From Erwinia rhapontici (GTDB lineage: Bacteria > Pseudomonadota > Gammaproteobacteria > Enterobacterales > Enterobacteriaceae): 64,000 bases of DNA. Position 1 is the stretch's first letter. Every line of letters begins with the position of its first letter. This document shows, piece by piece, positions 60,603 to 64,000 of this stretch. Below the pieces are notes generated by a model. That model worked only from the letters and a program-made list of their open reading frames with translations, made no database searches and was not told the origin of the DNA. The stretch lies in the NCBI RefSeq assembly GCF_012271765.1, contig NZ_VRKO01000010.1:256884-320883 (forward strand). The letters are read 5' to 3'. The translations under genes were made by a program, and so were the position numbers.

Positions 60603-63600
60603 TCAGCTTTCCCCGGTGACGGCATCAAAGCGCGGTTTACGCCGCAGTTTGTCCATATACAGATAGACCACCGGCGTTGTGTACAACGTCAGTAGCTGGC
60701 TCATCACCAGCCCGCCGACGATGGTGATCCCCAGCGGCTGGCGCAGCTCGGCACCGTCACCGCTGGTCAGCACCAGCGGCAGCGCACCAAACAGCGCGGC
60801 CAGGGTGGTCATCATAATCGGGCGGAAGCGCAGCAGGCTGGCCTGGAATATTGCGTCACGCGCCGTCATTCCGCCGTTGCGCTGGGCGTCCAGCGCGAAG
60901 TCGACCATCATAATGGCGTTTTTCTTCACGATGCCGATCAGCAACAGGATGCCGATCAGCGCGATCAGGCTGAACGGAGCACTAAACAGCTCCAGTGCCA
61001 GCAGGGCGCCGACCCCCGCGGATGGCAGAGTGGAGAGGATAGTCAGGGGATGAACGTAGCTCTCATACAGGATCCCCAGCACGATATACACGGTGGCAAT
61101 CGCCGCCACAATCAGCCACAGCTGGCTGCTTTGGGTTTGCTCAAACACCGCCGCCGTGCCGGAAAAACTGCCGCGCACGCTGGATGGCACGCCCAGCGAG
61201 GTGACGCTGCGGTCAATGGCCTCTGAGGCCTGCGACAGCGATACTCCTTCGGGCAGGTTAAACGAGACAGTGGAGGCGGCAGACAATCCCTGATGATTCA
61301 CCGACAGCGGTGAGTTCGCCGGCTGCCATTTTGCAAACCAGGAGAGCGGGATGGATTTCCCCTCGCTGTTAATCACATACATCTGGTTAAGGGCGCTGAT
61401 ATCCTGGGTGTAGCGCGGATCGACCTCCATCACCACTTTGTACTGATTCAGCGGTTGATAAATGGTGGAGATCTGCCGCTGACCAAAGGCGTTATTGAGC
61501 AGGTTATTGACATCGGCGACATCAATGCCGAGCCGGGCCATGCTGGCGCGATCGTAAGTCAGTGCCATCTCAGCGCCTTTGTCTTCCTGATCGGAGTTCA
61601 CATCGGCCAGCTCGGGCAGGGCAGCAAAGGCGCGGCGGATTTTAGGCTCCCACTCACGTAAATCATCCAGGCTGTCTGAGAGCAGCGTGTACTGATATCC
61701 GGCGTTGGACTCGCGCCCGCCGACGCGAATATCCTGCACCGCCATCAGAAACAGGTTGGCGCCCGGTTCTTTTGCCAGCTTGCCGCGCAGTCGGGCGATC
61801 ACCTGTTGGGCGTTTTCGCTGCGCTCACTGAGCGGCTTTAGTGAGATAAACATCGAGCCGCTATTGGTGCGAGAACCTCCGGTAAAGCCCACCACACTTT
61901 CGACGGCCGGATCGGCGTGGACGATACGCATAAAGTCTTCCAGCTTGCCGCGCATCGACTGGAACGAGATGCTCTGGTCGGCCTGAATAAAGCCCATCAG
62001 CCGCCCGGTGTCCTGCTCCGGCATAAAGGTTTTCGGGATGGAAACGTACAGATAGAGGGTCAGCCCGATGGTGGCGAGAAATACCAGCAGCGTCCAGCGC
62101 GCATGGTCCATCACCCGGTGCAGGGTGCGGCCATAGCCCTGTTGTACCGCCAGCAGCACGCGGCCAAAACCGCGAATGCGCGGCTGCTCATGTTGGGGTT
62201 TATTACGTAGCAGCCACGCACACATCATCGGCGTCAGGGTAATGGATATCACCAGCGAGATGGCGATGGCCACCGAGAGTGTGACGGCAAACTCTCTGAA
62301 AAAGCGACCAATAATGCCGCCGAGCATCAGCAGCGGAATAAACACCGCCACCAGCGAGATACTCATCGACACCACGGTGAATCCGACCTCGCGTACCCCC
62401 TGCAATGATGCCTGCAGCGGCTTCATGCCAGCCTCAACATGGCGTGAGATATTCTCCAGCACCACAATGGCATCGTCGACGACAAAACCGGTCGCCACCG
62501 TCAGCGCCATTAGCGACAGGTTGTTCAGACTGAAGCCACAGAGATACATCGCGGCAAAGGTGCCGATCAGCGACACCGGTACGGCCACTGCCGGGATCAG
62601 CGTGGCGCGGCCGGAGCGCAGGAAGGCAAACACCACCAGGATCACCAGGCCGACAGAGATCGCCAGCGACTGTTCCACCTCGTGCAGTGAAGCACGAATG
62701 GTCGGAGAACGGTCCTGCGCCACTTCCAGCTGAATCGAGGCGGGAATAATCTGGCTCAGCTCAGGGATTTTTCCCCGGATCCGATCGACGGTATCAATGA
62801 TATTGGCTTCCGGCGCTTTACGGATTAGCACCAGGATCGCCGGGCGGGCGTTTGACATCCCGGCGTTGCGCACATCCTCGACCGAGTCAGTCACCGTGGC
62901 AACGTCCTGCAAACGTACCGCCGCCCCATTGTTGTAATGCACCACTAACGGCTGGTATTCGGCGGCGGTTTGCAATTCATCGTTGGTTTTCAGCCACCAG
63001 CGTTGGTGATGATCTTCAACGGCACCCTGAGGTTTACGCACGTTGGCGCTGGCAATGGCCGTGCGTACCGCGTCGAGCGACACGCCCTGATGGAACAGAG
63101 CTTGTGGATTGAGTGCAACACGCACCGCAGGCAGTGAACTGCCGCCGATGGTGGCATCTCCCACCCCGTCGATTTGCGACAGCTTCTGCGCCAGCTGTGT
63201 CGAGGCGTAGTCATATAACTGACCCGGAGACCAACTGTCTGAGGTGAGCGTCATGATCATAATCGGCGCGTCAGACGGGTTCGCTTTGCGGTAGGTCGGT
63301 CGGCTGGGCATCCCGGTCGGCAGCAGGCTCTGCGCGGCGTTGATTGCCCCCTGTACATCGCGCGCCGCGCCGTTGATATCGCGTTCGAAATCAAATACCA
63401 GGATAATCCGCGTGCTGCCAAGCGAACTGGTGGAGGTCATTTCAGTGATGCCGGCCACCCGGCCCAGCGCGCGTTCCAGCGGCGTGGCAACGGAGGACGC
63501 CATGGTTTCCGGCGAGGCGCCAGGCAGCGATGCGCTGACCATGATCACCGGGAAATCCACCTGTGGCAGCGGGGAGACCGGTAGCAGACGGAAACCGAGG

Positions 63601-63677
63601 ATCCCGGCCAGCAGGATCGCCACGGTCAGCAGGCTGGTGGCGATCGGACGATGAATAAACAGGGCGAAAAATTTCAC
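60603..63677 (-). CDS. mdtC: RND multidrug efflux transporter MdtC
   Basis: The 1024-residue inner-membrane proton antiporter has twelve helices and two large periplasmic loops. The proton relay pair of aspartates is in [14 protein letters not shown] near residue 405, and the conserved C-terminal [17 protein letters not shown] is near residue 925. MdtC works with MdtB as a B2C heterotrimer, with MdtA and TolC, to export bile salts and novobiocin. Start overlaps mdtB by four bases. Confidence 0.98.
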   Translation of the reverse strand: MKFFALFIHRPIATSLLTVAILLAGILGFRLLPVSPLPQVDFPVIMVSASLPGASPETMASSVATPLERALGRVAGITEMTSTSSLGSTRIILVFDFERDINGAARDVQGAINAAQSLLPTGMPSRPTYRKANPSDAPIMIMTLTSDSWSPGQLYDYASTQLAQKLSQIDGVGDATIGGSSLPAVRVALNPQALFHQGVSLDAVRTAIASANVRKPQGAVEDHHQRWWLKTNDELQTAAEYQPLVVHYNNGAAVRLQDVATVTDSVEDVRNAGMSNARPAILVLIRKAPEANIIDTVDRIRGKIPELSQIIPASIQLEVAQDRSPTIRASLHEVEQSLAISVGLVILVVFAFLRSGRATLIPAVAVPVSLIGTFAAMYLCGFSLNNLSLMALTVATGFVVDDAIVVLENISRHVEAGMKPLQASLQGVREVGFTVVSMSISLVAVFIPLLMLGGIIGRFFREFAVTLSVAIAISLVISITLTPMMCAWLLRNKPQHEQPRIRGFGRVLLAVQQGYGRTLHRVMDHARWTLLVFLATIGLTLYLYVSIPKTFMPEQDTGRLMGFIQADQSISFQSMRGKLEDFMRIVHADPAVESVVGFTGGSRTNSGSMFISLKPLSERSENAQQVIARLRGKLAKEPGANLFLMAVQDIRVGGRESNAGYQYTLLSDSLDDLREWEPKIRRAFAALPELADVNSDQEDKGAEMALTYDRASMARLGIDVADVNNLLNNAFGQRQISTIYQPLNQYKVVMEVDPRYTQDISALNQMYVINSEGKSIPLSWFAKWQPANSPLSVNHQGLSAASTVSFNLPEGVSLSQASEAIDRSVTSLGVPSSVRGSFSGTAAVFEQTQSSQLWLIVAAIATVYIVLGILYESYVHPLTILSTLPSAGVGALLALELFSAPFSLIALIGILLLIGIVKKNAIMMVDFALDAQRNGGMTARDAIFQASLLRFRPIMMTTLAALFGALPLVLTSGDGAELRQPLGITIVGGLVMSQLLTLYTTPVVYLYMDKLRRKPRFDAVTGES

Positions 63678-64000
63678 TCTGCCTCCCGGCGTGCCAGGCG
63701 GCGGGTCGCGCGCGACAGACGATCAAACAGCAGGTAGATCACCGGCGTGGTAAACAGCGTCAGTACCTGGCTGACAATCAGCCCACCGACCATCGCGGTT
63801 CCCAACGGACGACGCAGTTCCGCACCGACACCAGTACTCAGCATCAGCGGCAGCGCACCAAACAGGGCGGCCAGGGTGGTCATCAGGATCGGACGGAAAC
63901 GCAGCAGACAGGCCTGGTAAATGGCCTCATACGGCGTCATACCCTGTTCACGTTCTGCCGCCAGTGCGAAATCGATCATCATGATGGCGTTCTTCTTGAC
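63674..64000 (-). CDS. mdtB: RND multidrug efflux transporter MdtB, C-terminal part, cut by window edge
   Basis: The last 108 residues of the MdtB subunit are visible, starting within [13 protein letters not shown]. The block [21 protein letters not shown] and the C-terminal helix are typical RND. The stop overlaps the mdtC ATG (ATGA). The rest lies outside the window. Confidence 0.95.
   Translation of the reverse strand, partial: VKKNAIMMIDFALAAEREQGMTPYEAIYQACLLRFRPILMTTLAALFGALPLMLSTGVGAELRRPLGTAMVGGLIVSQVLTLFTTPVIYLLFDRLSRATRRLARREAE

Overview
The window is chromosomal DNA from a member of the Enterobacterales. Most proteins match Escherichia coli K-12 proteins closely along their whole length. 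The gene order follows, in inverted orientation, the E. coli block that runs from mdtBCD-baeSR through metG, cdd, mgl, folE, lysP, nfo and fru to mepS-pdeN. The divergence, the gaps in that block and the abundant short GGCATGCC-centred palindromes fit an Erwiniaceae-like relative (Pantoea, Erwinia and similar) better than Escherichia itself, but genus level is inference. I found no rRNA, tRNA, CRISPR, phage or insertion sequence.

Layout. 1-6.6 kb: envelope and small housekeeping genes, mostly on the minus strand (pdeN fragment, mepS, lpxT, yeiR, a small fimbrial-like secreted protein, yeiP, yeiW, setB). 7-10.8 kb: fructose PTS operon fruBKA behind two Cra operators. 10.8-15.5 kb: nfo, yeiH, yeiE, lysP. 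15.6-17.5 kb: a two-gene iron-type ABC transporter without binding protein or receptor, then a 53-bp tandem palindrome array. 17.7-21.9 kb: formaldehyde detoxification (S-formylglutathione hydrolase, frmA), a LysR regulator and a divergent MFS exporter. 22.1-29.1 kb: folE, yeiB, galS and mglBAC, with galactose operators and CRP sites before galS and mglB. 29.2-38.9 kb: sanA, maeA, cdd, yohJK, metG, apbC and three small genes. 39-43.4 kb: a wrbA/pirin/LysR group, then azlCD with a divergent cupin-type repressor. 43.6-47.5 kb: a membrane protein of unknown role, a TPP riboswitch with thiMD, and fbaB. 47.5-53.4 kb: a complete rsp-type hexonate operon. 53.5-54.2 kb: an AT-rich two-gene islet of unknown function. 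54.3-64 kb: yegS, a probable CyaR small RNA, trhP, baeRS, mdtD, mdtC and the end of mdtB.

How it works together. Carbon uptake and regulation dominate: fructose (Cra), galactose (GalS/CRP), hexonates (GntR) and gluconeogenic enzymes (fbaB, maeA). Envelope maintenance (mepS, lpxT, sanA, baeRS-mdt) is the second theme.

The parts I could not explain from known families are the orf151/orf57 pair near 54 kb, the structured element upstream of folE, the paired hairpins in the fbaB leader, the covarying palindrome family and a few orphan small proteins. I found nothing that I can claim as a proven new system. The orf151/orf57 pair is the best candidate.
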